DNA of 15,651 bases from Canicola haemoglobinophilus (lineage in GTDB: Bacteria; Pseudomonadota; Gammaproteobacteria; Enterobacterales; Pasteurellaceae). The position numbers were made by a program, and so were the translations under genes. Position 1 is the stretch's first letter; every line of letters starts with the position of its first letter. The DNA lies in contig NZ_MUXZ01000045.1 of NCBI RefSeq assembly GCF_002015075.1, positions 1 to 15,651 of the forward strand, given 5' to 3'. Below the pieces are notes generated by a model, which saw nothing but the letters and a program-made list of their open reading frames with translations, did no database searches and was not told the origin of the DNA. Shown here one piece after another: positions 1-6,529 of this stretch.

Positions 1-30
1 TGCCAAGGCGTGGAGTTGTTTTTCGTTCAT
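1..30 (-). CDS. Start of a probable IS256-family transposase (partial)
   Basis: Only the first ten codons are inside the window, reading leftward: MNEKQLHALA. This resembles the usual beginning of IS256-family (mutator-type) transposases, many of which start MNEKQLQALAxELAK; that match is from memory and rests on few residues. An AGG Shine-Dalgarno core lies about ten bases before the ATG. Upstream are a promoter and a sequence resembling an IS256 end, which strengthens the call. The catalytic DDE residues are out of view, so whether the transposase is intact cannot be judged. Confidence 0.55.
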   Translation of the reverse strand, partial: MNEKQLHALA

Positions 31-54
31 AATAAAATACCTGTGTCTAGATGT

Positions 55-82
55 ATTATCTCAGAAAAAGGTATTTACACAA
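55..82 (-). promoter_or_regulatory. Promoter of the insertion-sequence transposase
   Basis: On the minus strand there is a -35 TTGTGT (77-82), a 16-base spacer and a -10 GATAAT (55-60), followed about 25 bases later by the transposase start codon. The -35 box falls inside the putative terminal inverted repeat, as is common in insertion sequences. Confidence 0.45.
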
Positions 83-1305
83 ATTGTGGGAGAGGCTCGA
101 TAGGGCAGATATTCTGCTCGATTATAAGCATCTCTTACCTTATCTTCATTCAAATGACTTAAGCAAACTTCAATGATTTCTTTGTCCAGCCCAAGTTCAA
201 GCCTGTTATCATTGCAATAACTACTGAATAAAGTCCTAATACCATGATTAGTCATTAACCCTTTATACTTGCCATTTTGCATAGTTTTAATGACATCATT
301 AGGCGTTTGACTATTTACGTGAGGGTATTTGCTGTTACGGATAGCAGACGGAAATAAATAGTCATTCTTTGCAATCTGTTTTGCACTCTCTAACAATTTT
401 TGGGCTTGTTTGCTTAGAGGTATTAAATGCTCTCTCTTCCCTTTACCCCCCTTCATTACGGTAACATGCCATACTTCTGCATCTTTAAATAAGTCATGTG
501 AGTTAATATCAGTGCTTTTTACACTAACAGTTTCACTTGCTCTAGTTGCATTTAATAATCCCCATAAAATAGCAAGTAAAACAGAATAAGAGATATTTGT
601 TTTTCTCAAATCTTTTAATAATTCTAGTAATTCTGAGTAATGAATTGCTGGGTAATGCCGGTTTCTATCAGATTCTGGCAAATCATCGCCTAGATAACGC
701 CACACATTATTATCCCAATATCTAAACTTCTCTCCATACTCCCCTATTTTCTTTAACAAGAAATAGCGTTTTTTTAATTCAAAAAATGCCCCTGATTTTC
801 TTACGTTATCCAGAGCAATAAGCCCATGCTGCAATGTCAGTTTTTGAAAAGGTATATCACCAATAATAGCTATCGCATCTTCTACCCTTCTAGTTGTATC
901 AATCTTTGTTTTTTCAGAGTAGTTATTTTTTTCTTGTCCTATCCTTTTACGATACTCAAGCCATTCATGCGCTACCAACCCAAAAGTATTTACTTTTTCA
1001 TTCCGATTAGCGATAAATTTTTCTTGTTCAACCTCTTTTGGATCTAACCCTTGAGCCAAATATTTTCTATACTCCATCGCCTTCTCTCGAGCTATCTGCA
1101 ACGATAACTCTGGATAATTGCCCAAAGTAATTTCTGTTCTTGTCTTTATGTAAGGCTTAAGATAATTAAAAAGCCAACTTTTATGACCATTGGGATAAAT
1201 AACAAGACGCAATCCATTACCATCTGAAAGATAGGTTCGCTTGTTATTTATAGGCTTTGCATTACTTACTTGTGTCGCAGTTAAAGGCTTGATAATCTTA
1301 GGCAT
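61..1305 (-). CDS. P4-type tyrosine integrase, C-terminus replaced by IS sequence
   Basis: Site-specific recombinase of 414 residues. It has an N-terminal DUF4102/arm-binding domain (about residues 6-90, with LSDGNGLRL and LGNYPELSL), a SAM-like core-binding domain (about 105-190) and a C-terminal catalytic domain. Catalytic residues are visible: R255 (ATRASE), H354 and R357 (HGIR), H384 (LSHL) and the nucleophile Y394 (AYNRAEYL). A GGAGC ribosome-binding site precedes the ATG. It lies beside the 3' end of ssrA and reads away from it, the usual layout for an ssrA-targeting island integrase. After YNRAEYL the family normally continues with a conserved tail (QRRELMQWW-like). Here it ends PYRASPTICVNTFF, and most of that is encoded by the putative IS end. 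The catalytic set is complete but the C-terminal helix is lost, so activity is doubtful. Confidence 0.9.
   Translation of the reverse strand: MPKIIKPLTATQVSNAKPINNKRTYLSDGNGLRLVIYPNGHKSWLFNYLKPYIKTRTEITLGNYPELSLQIAREKAMEYRKYLAQGLDPKEVEQEKFIANRNEKVNTFGLVAHEWLEYRKRIGQEKNNYSEKTKIDTTRRVEDAIAIIGDIPFQKLTLQHGLIALDNVRKSGAFFELKKRYFLLKKIGEYGEKFRYWDNNVWRYLGDDLPESDRNRHYPAIHYSELLELLKDLRKTNISYSVLLAILWGLLNATRASETVSVKSTDINSHDLFKDAEVWHVTVMKGGKGKREHLIPLSKQAQKLLESAKQIAKNDYLFPSAIRNSKYPHVNSQTPNDVIKTMQNGKYKGLMTNHGIRTLFSSYCNDNRLELGLDKEIIEVCLSHLNEDKVRDAYNRAEYLPYRASPTICVNTFF
70..98 (-). repeat. Putative terminal inverted repeat of the IS256-like element
   Basis: Read on the minus strand the segment begins GAGCCTCTCCCACAATTTGT and continues GTAAATACC. 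IS256-family ends commonly have this form: a purine/C-rich tip followed by an AT-rich TGTGTAAA core. The opposite end is outside the window, so the exact boundary and the 8-9 bp target duplication cannot be seen. The position coincides with the point where the neighbouring integrase stops resembling its family. Confidence 0.4.
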
Positions 1306-1322
1306 ATAAGCTCCATAGCACT

Positions 1323-1367
1323 TTTATGTGGGAGTAAAAATAAAAACATCATTTTCACCCACATAAA
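1323..1367. repeat. 10-bp inverted repeat upstream of the integrase
   Basis: TTTATGTGGG (1323-1332) and its exact reverse complement CCCACATAAA (1358-1367) are separated by 25 bases and lie 18-62 bases before the integrase start codon. Partial similarity continues inward (AGTAAAAAT against TGAAAATG). There is no T tract. Candidate roles, by inference, are integrase or excisionase arm sites or an operator for the integrase gene. Confidence 0.5.
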
Positions 1368-1390
1368 TCCCTACTAAAAAAATGAGCTTA

Positions 1391-1469
1391 TATGATACTT
1401 TATGAAACAATAAAAAAGGTCAAACCCCTTTAAAATCAGTAGTTTTGACCCTTTATGATACTTCATGAA
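1391..1469. repeat. 16-bp direct repeats flanking the ssrA terminator
   Basis: TATGATACTTTATGAA (1391-1406) recurs as TATGATACTTCATGAA (1454-1469) with one mismatch and a 63-base offset. Both lie between ssrA and the integrase, in the region expected to carry island-derived attachment DNA. Direct repeats of this size are typical of integrase arm-type sites, but that role is inferred. Confidence 0.5.
1411..1450 (-). terminator. Rho-independent terminator of ssrA
   Basis: On the minus strand GGTCAAA (1450-1444) pairs with TTTGACC (1424-1418) around a 19-base loop, followed at once by TTTTTTA. It lies about 30 bases beyond the CCA end of the tmRNA. The stem is short (7 bp) and the loop long, so strength is uncertain, but position and T tract fit. 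Confidence 0.55.
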
Positions 1470-1478
1470 TATTATTTG

Positions 1479-1845
1479 TGGTGGAGCAGGGGGGAGTTGA
1501 ACCCCCGTCCGAAATTACTCTACCTTCAGCACTACACGTTTAGTCTAGTCTTTAATTTCGTAAATTGACTGCGGACAGACACGCTATCAAAAAACTAGCT
1601 TTATTCAATTTAGTGCTTCGATCCTAAAGCGGCGGCTTCAACACGATCTCGTTTGGGTTTGACTCCACTGGATCCCCGTCTTACGAGCGGAAGCTGGGGA
1701 GTGAAGGCTATGAGCAGGTTATTAAGCTGCTAAAGCAAATTGTTCGTCGTTTGCGACTATTATTTTGCGGTTTATTTACGAGGCCTACCGCACCTCGACG
1801 TGCACCTTGGGCTTCGCTAATCCCGTCGAATCCAGAATCAGCCCC
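1479..1845 (-). ncRNA. ssrA: Transfer-messenger RNA (tmRNA)
   Basis: tmRNA rescues ribosomes stalled on broken mRNAs: it acts as an alanyl-tRNA and then as a short message for a degradation tag. The 5' end reads GGGGCTGATTCTGGATTCGA and the 3' end carries the T-arm GGGGGAGTTGAACCCCC region (in plus-strand view) and a terminal CCA encoded at 1479-1481. The 367-nt length is normal for gammaproteobacteria. The tag frame (1722-1754) starts with resume codon GCA and encodes ANDEQFALAA followed by TAA. I recall ANDEQYALAA for H. influenzae and relatives and ANDENYALAA for E. coli, so phenylalanine for tyrosine is a small variation. The 3' end is the presumed integration site of the island to the left; CCA and T-arm are intact. 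Confidence 0.97.
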
Positions 1846-1859
1846 AAAAATTCTGTCAG

Positions 1860-1887
1860 ATTTTAACAAATTTATATAAAAAGACAA
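1860..1887 (-). promoter_or_regulatory. ssrA promoter
   Basis: Minus-strand -35 TTGTCT (1882-1887), 16-base spacer and -10 TAAAAT (1860-1865). Transcription would start several bases before the mature 5' GGGG, leaving a short leader for RNase P to remove. Confidence 0.6.
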
Positions 1888-1910
1888 ATTTAATCTCTAT
1901 ATACGAAAAC

Positions 1911-1940
1911 AAAAGGCTAGAAAACAAACATTCTAGCCTT
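1911..1940 (-). terminator. Terminator of the repeat lipoprotein gene
   Basis: Perfect 10-bp stem AAGGCTAGAA/TTCTAGCCTT (1931-1940 with 1913-1922) with an 8-base loop. It is followed on the minus strand by TT-G-TTTT and lies 43 bases past the lipoprotein stop codon. Confidence 0.8.
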
Positions 1941-1983
1941 AAGTATTTCCATATATGCTTAGAAAATCTAATCTCGAAATAGA

Positions 1984-2601
1984 TTATTTTTCTACCGCAC
2001 TTTTGATTTCTGATAATTTTTCTGTAGCAGAATTTTTAATCTCAGCTGCTTTTTCAGTGATAGCTTCTTTTGCAGCTTCAACTTTCTCTACTGCCATGTC
2101 TTTAGCTTCAGCTGCTTTTTCAGCTACAACATCTTTTGCCGCTGCAACTTTCTCAGCTGCCATATCTTTAGCTTCAGCTGCTTTTTCAGCTACAGCATCT
2201 TTTGCCGCTACAACTTTCTCTGCAGCCATGTCTTTAGCTTCAGCAGCTTTTTCAGCTACAGCATCTTTTGCTGCTGCAACTTTCTCAGCGGCCATATCTT
2301 TAGCTTCAGCCGCTTTTTCAGCTACAGCATCTTTTGCTGCTGCAACTTTTTCAACAACCACTTCTTTAGCTTCAGCAGCTTTTTCAGCAACAACTTCTTT
2401 TGCTTCTTTTGCTTTCTCAGTAGCAACTTCTTTTACATCTGATGCAGCTTGCGATACTGTATTTTTTGCATCTGTTACAGCGGTAGATATAGTTTCTTTA
2501 GCGCTTTCCACTTGCTGAGAAACTTTATTATCTTTATCAAAACAACCAGTTACAGTTAAAGTTGTGCCTAAAACTAATGCAGTCAATAGTGATTTTTTCA
2601 T
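1984..2601 (-). CDS. LEA-like repeat lipoprotein
   Basis: Predicted lipoprotein of 205 residues with unknown function. The start is the second of two adjacent ATGs (MKKSLL), which sits five bases after AGGAG; the first ATG is too close. A lipoprotein signal peptide ends in the lipobox VTGC with the lipidated Cys at residue 20. The rest is almost entirely 11-residue units of the form AEKAAEAKDMA/AEKVAAAKDAV, about 13 in a row, rich in Ala, Lys and Glu and lacking Pro, Gly and aromatic residues. This is the pattern of group 3 LEA-like, apolipoprotein-type amphipathic helices, so a long extended or coiled-coil helix anchored to a membrane is likely. Such proteins are linked to stress or envelope functions in other organisms, but nothing here proves a role. 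The last codons contain an uptake signal sequence. It is flanked by its own promoter candidate and terminator, so it is probably monocistronic. Confidence 0.85.
   Translation of the reverse strand: MKKSLLTALVLGTTLTVTGCFDKDNKVSQQVESAKETISTAVTDAKNTVSQAASDVKEVATEKAKEAKEVVAEKAAEAKEVVVEKVAAAKDAVAEKAAEAKDMAAEKVAAAKDAVAEKAAEAKDMAAEKVVAAKDAVAEKAAEAKDMAAEKVAAAKDVVAEKAAEAKDMAVEKVEAAKEAITEKAAEIKNSATEKLSEIKSAVEK
1994..2002 (-). other. DNA uptake signal sequence
   Basis: Exact AAGTGCGGT on the minus strand, in the last codons (SAVEK) of the repeat lipoprotein. Confidence 0.9.
2078..2400. repeat. 66-bp in-frame tandem repeat
   Basis: The phrase TCTTTAGCTTCAGC recurs at 2099, 2165, 2231, 2297 and 2363, exactly every 66 bases. 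That gives about five imperfect copies, each encoding 22 residues (two 11-mers) of the lipoprotein. Copies differ mainly at third positions (AGCTGC/GGCCAT/GCAGCC variants). Because the unit is a multiple of three, copy-number change would lengthen or shorten the helix without breaking the frame. Boundaries are approximate. Confidence 0.9.
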
Positions 2602-2627
2602 CATAACTCCTAAATTTAAAAATATTT

Positions 2628-2647
2628 GCAAATTATTTGCCTTTATA
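2628..2647 (-). promoter_or_regulatory. Candidate -10 and operator palindrome of the lipoprotein gene
   Basis: A minus-strand -10-like TATAAA (2642-2647) is followed immediately by the perfect 13-base palindrome GCAAATTATTTGC (2628-2640), before the AGGAG site. No convincing -35 box is visible. A palindrome at the transcription start would suit a repressor or activator site; the factor is unknown. Confidence 0.35.
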
Positions 2648-2775
2648 GTTTGTAATAAATTTCATAAAAATGGAACTCATATTTACATTTATTTACATAA
2701 AGCATAAAAAATTTGCTAGTTTTGCTATTTATATCAGTGAATTTTGAGAAGAACGATGCCTGAAATGCTCTTTGT

Positions 2776-3494
2776 TTATGATAAAGTTTGCATGTAACTA
2801 AGGCGATCTATATTAGTAATATAGGCACCTAAATTTTGTTCCTCAGGTTTATGGATATAAGGTATTTTACCTAGCAAAGGTGCATCAATTTTTGATGTCA
2901 ATAATTCAATAATTTCTGCATAATGACCACAGCCTGGATTGATCCAATTAGCAATCCATCCTAACAATGGTAATCCTGTATTCTGAATAGCTTGAACTGT
3001 GAGTAATGTATGATTAATACAGCCTTCTTTGATCCCAACAACTAAAACAATGGGCATCTTCTGTTCTTTTACCCAATCTGCAAATGTATGTGTTTTATTC
3101 ATTGGAGTTAACCAACCGAAAGCACCTTCTACAAGAACACTTTGATAGTTTTTGGTTAAATGTTCAAGATCCCTATTAATTTTATTAATATTTATCCGTT
3201 CACTTTCTTTGGTCAATACTAGCAATGCATATTCAAAAGTATAACTATTTGCCATTTGATAAGTTATATCCTGATGAGTTGAATTAATTAGCGTTAATAC
3301 ATCAAGGTTATTTTCTAATCCATGATCACTTTCAGGATAATTGGTCGGTGCATAAATAGGTTCTTCTCGCCCCAAGCAATAGGTTTGTACCCAACAATTT
3401 GAATTCCCTTATTTTGCAAGGCTTGAATAATTGCTCTGCTTGCAATGGTTTTTCCTACATTTGTGTCTGTTCCAGTGACAAAAAAACTACTCAT
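2776..3494 (-). pseudogene. bioD: Dethiobiotin synthetase, frameshifted
   Basis: BioD closes the ureido ring of dethiobiotin in biotin synthesis using ATP and CO2. The gene starts at ATG 3492-3494 (MSSFFVTGTDTNVGKT, with the P-loop GTDTNVGKT at residues 8-16) after a GGGGAAAG ribosome-binding site. The first frame runs to GYKPIAWG and then meets TAG at 3315-3317, giving a 59-residue product. From the run GGGG (3370-3373) the homology continues in another frame as REEPIYAPTNYPE, through VLVEGAFGWLTP, PLLGWIANWINP and LLGKIPYIHKP, to TAA. Adding one base in the G run restores a 239-residue protein of normal BioD length. This may be real inactivation, a phase-variable G run or a sequencing error. 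No downstream or upstream biotin gene is visible; the mlc-like gene ends 98 bases before it. Confidence 0.85.
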
Positions 3495-3592
3495 TGTCTT
3501 TCCCCTTTTTGAATGAGGAAGAAATTCTAGAATAAAACTTTATGCAAGATATTGAGCTAACACAATTTTTTTACAATTACGTAAATAAAATT

Positions 3593-4810
3593 CTAATATT
3601 TTTCCATATGAACTAATAAACTGCCATCATAGATCTTCTGTTTAATTGCTGCGGCAATCACTTCATGGCTATTCCATTCATATTGGCTTGTCATCACCTC
3701 GCATACTTTCGAAGTATGCAAGTAATATGCTAAACGTTGATTTATCTGGTTAAGAAAAATGTGTTTTGTTGATAGTAAGCGAGAGGTAAACATAATTTTT
3801 TCTGGAGAAAAAAGATCGACTAAGTTAGCTAATATATAAGCAAGAATGTCGGCTATATTCGCAAGAATTTCTAATGCCAAAGGATCTTGAGATTGCGCTT
3901 TGTCACATAAAAAATTTATTTTTTCTGTTTTGGTTATTGAACAATTTTCTGGGTAATATAAATCTATAAATTGGCAAAAAGCCTTATAAGTCAATTGATT
4001 GTGTAGTTGATAACGTTCTAGTTCTGGCAAGTGTTGATTGATTTTATCTTGCATTAAATGAAGGCGAGGGACAATTAATTTATCAATGTTCATACAAGTT
4101 TTATTATCGCTATGTAAAATAACGCCTTTCGATAACACACTTAAATTAATTACATCATCAATTTGCAAGAAAATAACATTATCGTATCCAATAACGCTTC
4201 CTAATGTACTTTCTGCCAATAGCCAAGTTTCAAAATATTCAGTTACGATAATAGGCATATCAAAATAGGGTTCAAATAAAGATTTTAAATCCACATTTAG
4301 CTTAAATTCACCCAATCGTTGTAGATTTCCAGAATGTTTATCTAATTTCCCTGCCACAGCAATAGAAAAAGTAATAGGACGAATGAGTTTAGAGCCAACT
4401 TTTGCTAAAAAATCCTCAAAATAACGTGGCAATATTTGTTCTAATGAAGATAAATCATCGATATTGAGAGGATAAACCTCCTGTGCAATAGTGGTGCCAT
4501 CTAGCTCACAAAGTAAAATATCGAAATGATCATGAGTGAGGGTTGCACAAAGGGATTGCCAATAAAACGGAGAAACACATAATCCAACCGCAGGACGACC
4601 TCGATGTTCTGTATTTTGTACCGCTCTTTCAATCACTAATTTTTTTTCTATCAGCTCTCTAGTTAAGGAAGTGATTGTGGCAGGCGCTAATTGGGATAAC
4701 TTAGAGAGATCAATGCGTGAAATCTCTTCAAATTGTTCAATTAAACGATAAATTTTCCCTAATTGTTTCATTCTTAAAGGCAATTTATCTTCCTTTCTTA
4801 CTTTTGCCAT
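3593..4810 (-). CDS. mlc: Mlc-like ROK-family transcriptional repressor lacking the zinc cluster
   Basis: Transcription factor of 405 residues. The N-terminal helix-turn-helix (about residues 18-60, GKIYRLIEQFEEISRIDLSK onward to QLAPATITSLTRELIEKKLV) and the wing HRGRPAVGL (69-77) match E. coli Mlc closely; Mlc represses PTS sugar genes and is released by the glucose permease. The rest follows the ROK fold, with SIAVAGKLD near 150-160 and a C-terminal helical part. Family hallmarks are missing: Mlc has a zinc site built from GHIxVxPxGxxCxCGxxGCLE, whereas this protein has NKTCMNIDKLIVPRL and no CxCG..C cluster, and the glycine-rich DxGxT phosphate loop is degenerate. It is therefore either a divergent Mlc paralogue with altered signalling or another ROK regulator; the symbol is tentative. 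The start is supported by an AGG site and promoter, and a CRP-like site lies upstream. Confidence 0.8.
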   Translation of the reverse strand: MAKVRKEDKLPLRMKQLGKIYRLIEQFEEISRIDLSKLSQLAPATITSLTRELIEKKLVIERAVQNTEHRGRPAVGLCVSPFYWQSLCATLTHDHFDILLCELDGTTIAQEVYPLNIDDLSSLEQILPRYFEDFLAKVGSKLIRPITFSIAVAGKLDKHSGNLQRLGEFKLNVDLKSLFEPYFDMPIIVTEYFETWLLAESTLGSVIGYDNVIFLQIDDVINLSVLSKGVILHSDNKTCMNIDKLIVPRLHLMQDKINQHLPELERYQLHNQLTYKAFCQFIDLYYPENCSITKTEKINFLCDKAQSQDPLALEILANIADILAYILANLVDLFSPEKIMFTSRLLSTKHIFLNQINQRLAYYLHTSKVCEVMTSQYEWNSHEVIAAAIKQKIYDGSLLVHMEKY

Positions 4811-4849
4811 ATTTTGTACCTAATTATTTAAATTCATAAAAATTATTCT

Positions 4850-4877
4850 TTTATACCAATAAACCCTAATAAAACAA
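4850..4877 (-). promoter_or_regulatory. Promoter of the mlc-like gene
   Basis: Minus-strand -35 TTGTTT (4872-4877), 16-base spacer and -10 TATAAA (4850-4855), about 40 bases before the start codon. Confidence 0.55.
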
Positions 4878-4891
4878 GGCATTTATCCAAA

Positions 4892-4913
4892 TAATGTGGA
4901 ACAGTTCACAAAA
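4892..4913. promoter_or_regulatory. CRP (cAMP receptor protein) binding site
   Basis: TGTGG (4895-4899), six bases and TCACA (4906-4910) match the CRP core TGTGA-N6-TCACA at nine of ten positions, with A/T-rich flanks. The centre is about 60 bases upstream of the predicted mlc-like start point, the classical class I activator position. It is about 67 bases upstream of the predicted asnS start point, which is less standard. Regulation of mlc by CRP is known in E. coli. Confidence 0.6.
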
Positions 4914-4934
4914 ACAAAAATTTCCCGATAGATT

Positions 4935-4963
4935 TTGGTAAATTAAGTGAGTTGCGGTAGAAT
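4935..4963 (+). promoter_or_regulatory. asnS promoter
   Basis: -35 TTGGTA (4935-4940), 17-base spacer and -10 TAGAAT (4958-4963). Transcription should begin near 4970, about 33 bases before the start codon. Confidence 0.65.
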
Positions 4964-5002
4964 AGCGCAGTTTTTTTATAAAAAATTAGTTTTGAGGTTG
5001 AT

Positions 5003-6406
5003 ATGACAAAAATTGCATCTGTTGTTGATGTGTTACAAGGAAAAATAGCAGTTGGTGAAATTGTAACTGTACGAGGTTGGGTTCGTACTCGCCGTGATTC
5101 AAAAGCGGGGCTTTCTTTCTTAGCCGTTTATGATGGTTCTTGTTTTGATCCTATTCAAGCTATCGTAAATAATGACATTGAAAACTATGAAACAGAAATT
5201 TTACGCTTAACGACAGGTTGCTCCGTTGTTGTTACTGGAACTGTTGTAGAATCTCCAGCAGAAGGACAGGCTGTCGAGTTACAAGCAAGCAAAGTTGAAG
5301 TGTCTGGCTGGGTTGAGGATCCTGAAACTTATCCAATGGCAGCTAAACGCCATAGTATTGAATATTTACGCGAAGTTGCACATTTACGTCCACGTACAAA
5401 TATTATCGGTGCCGTTGCTCGTGTTCGTCATTGTTTAGCTCAGGCTATTCATCGTTTCTTCCATGAACAAGGATTCTACTGGGTTGCCACACCATTAATT
5501 ACAGCATCGGATACTGAAGGTGCCGGTGAAATGTTCCGAGTATCAACGTTAGATTTAGAAAATCTTCCTCGTACGGATAAAGGTGCGGTGGATTTTAGCC
5601 AAGATTTTTTTGGTAAAGAATCTTTCTTAACTGTATCAGGCCAATTGAATGGCGAAACTTATGCTTGTGCTTTAAGTAAAATCTATACTTTTGGTCCAAC
5701 ATTCCGTGCAGAAAATTCAAATACTACTCGTCATTTAGCAGAGTTTTGGATGGTTGAACCTGAAATTGCATTTGCAACTTTAGCGGATAATGCCAAATTA
5801 GCAGAAGATATGTTGAAATATGTTTTCCGTGCGGTATTAAATGAACGCAAAGATGATTTGAAATTCTTTGAAAAACATGTTGATAAAAATGTGATTACTC
5901 GTTTAGAGCAATTCATTAATTCAGACTTTGCACAAATTGATTATACAGATGCAATTGATGTTCTCTTAAAATCAGGAAAAGAATTTGAATTCCCAGTATC
6001 TTGGGGAATTGACTTATCTTCAGAACATGAGCGTTACCTAGCCGAAGAACACTTTAAATCGCCAGTAGTTGTTAAAAACTATCCAAAAGATATTAAAGCA
6101 TTCTATATGCGCTTAAATGATGATGGAAAAACGGTTGCGGCAATGGATGTTTTAGCACCAGGAATTGGTGAGATCATCGGTGGTTCTCAACGTGAAGAGC
6201 GTTTAGATGTTCTCGATAAAAGAATGGTTGAAATGGGCTTAAATCCTGAAGATTATTGGTGGTATCGTGATTTACGCCGTTATGGTACTGTGCCACATTC
6301 TGGTTTCGGATTAGGTTTTGAACGTTTAATCGTTTATGTCACAGGGGTACAAAATATCCGTGATGTAATTCCATTCCCACGTTCACCACGCAACGCAAAC
6401 TTCTAA
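5003..6406 (+). CDS. asnS: Asparagine--tRNA ligase
   Basis: Class IIb aminoacyl-tRNA synthetase of 467 residues that charges tRNA-Asn with asparagine in the cytoplasm. An N-terminal OB-fold anticodon-binding domain (about residues 18-100, VTVRGWVRTRRDSKAGLSF) is followed by the catalytic domain. Class II motif 2 is at 234-254 (FRAENSNTTRHLAEF) and motif 3 at 434-442 (GFGLGFERL, with the ATP-binding Arg441). GEIIGGSQREERLD near 390-405 is also typical. The length equals that of E. coli AsnS. A GAGG ribosome-binding site precedes the ATG by five bases. It has its own promoter and a strong terminator, so it is probably transcribed alone. It is a core housekeeping gene with no sign of transfer and contains no exact uptake signal sequence. 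Confidence 0.99.
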   Translation: MTKIASVVDVLQGKIAVGEIVTVRGWVRTRRDSKAGLSFLAVYDGSCFDPIQAIVNNDIENYETEILRLTTGCSVVVTGTVVESPAEGQAVELQASKVEVSGWVEDPETYPMAAKRHSIEYLREVAHLRPRTNIIGAVARVRHCLAQAIHRFFHEQGFYWVATPLITASDTEGAGEMFRVSTLDLENLPRTDKGAVDFSQDFFGKESFLTVSGQLNGETYACALSKIYTFGPTFRAENSNTTRHLAEFWMVEPEIAFATLADNAKLAEDMLKYVFRAVLNERKDDLKFFEKHVDKNVITRLEQFINSDFAQIDYTDAIDVLLKSGKEFEFPVSWGIDLSSEHERYLAEEHFKSPVVVKNYPKDIKAFYMRLNDDGKTVAAMDVLAPGIGEIIGGSQREERLDVLDKRMVEMGLNPEDYWWYRDLRRYGTVPHSGFGLGFERLIVYVTGVQNIRDVIPFPRSPRNANF

Positions 6407-6413
6407 TGAAACT

Positions 6414-6446
6414 AAGCCGAGTATCACACTCGGCTTTCTATTTTTT
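6414..6446 (+). terminator. asnS terminator
   Basis: Stem AAGCCGAGT/ACTCGGCTT (6414-6422 with 6428-6436), 5-base loop, then TCTATTTTTT. It begins eight bases past the stop codon. Confidence 0.9.
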
Positions 6447-6491
6447 AAATCTTATGTCAGACGATAACAAGAACTATTAATATAGTTCAAC

Positions 6492-6520
6492 AGAGGGGAA
6501 ATCCTTATAAATTCCCCTCT
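6492..6520 (-). terminator. Hairpin between the convergent asnS and yfeX genes
   Basis: AGAGGGGAA (6492-6500) pairs with TTCCCCTCT (6512-6520) around an 11-base loop, ten bases past the stop codon of the peroxidase gene. There is no good T tract on either strand, so it is either a weak terminator for the leftward gene or a 3'-end stabilising hairpin. Confidence 0.5.
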
Positions 6521-6529
6521 TTATCACAC

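Noticed and set aside
1955..2518. 187-residue open frame on the plus strand with Ala/Ser/Phe repeats
   Set aside because: It is the antisense of the 66-bp repeats in the lipoprotein gene. The repeat keeps several frames open; there is no ribosome-binding site, and the minus-strand gene has a signal peptide, start signals and terminator.
3495..3592. BirA operator upstream of bioD (TTGTAA half-site)
   Set aside because: Only one half-site is visible and no matching GGTTTACAA-like arm at the right distance, so biotin control cannot be supported.
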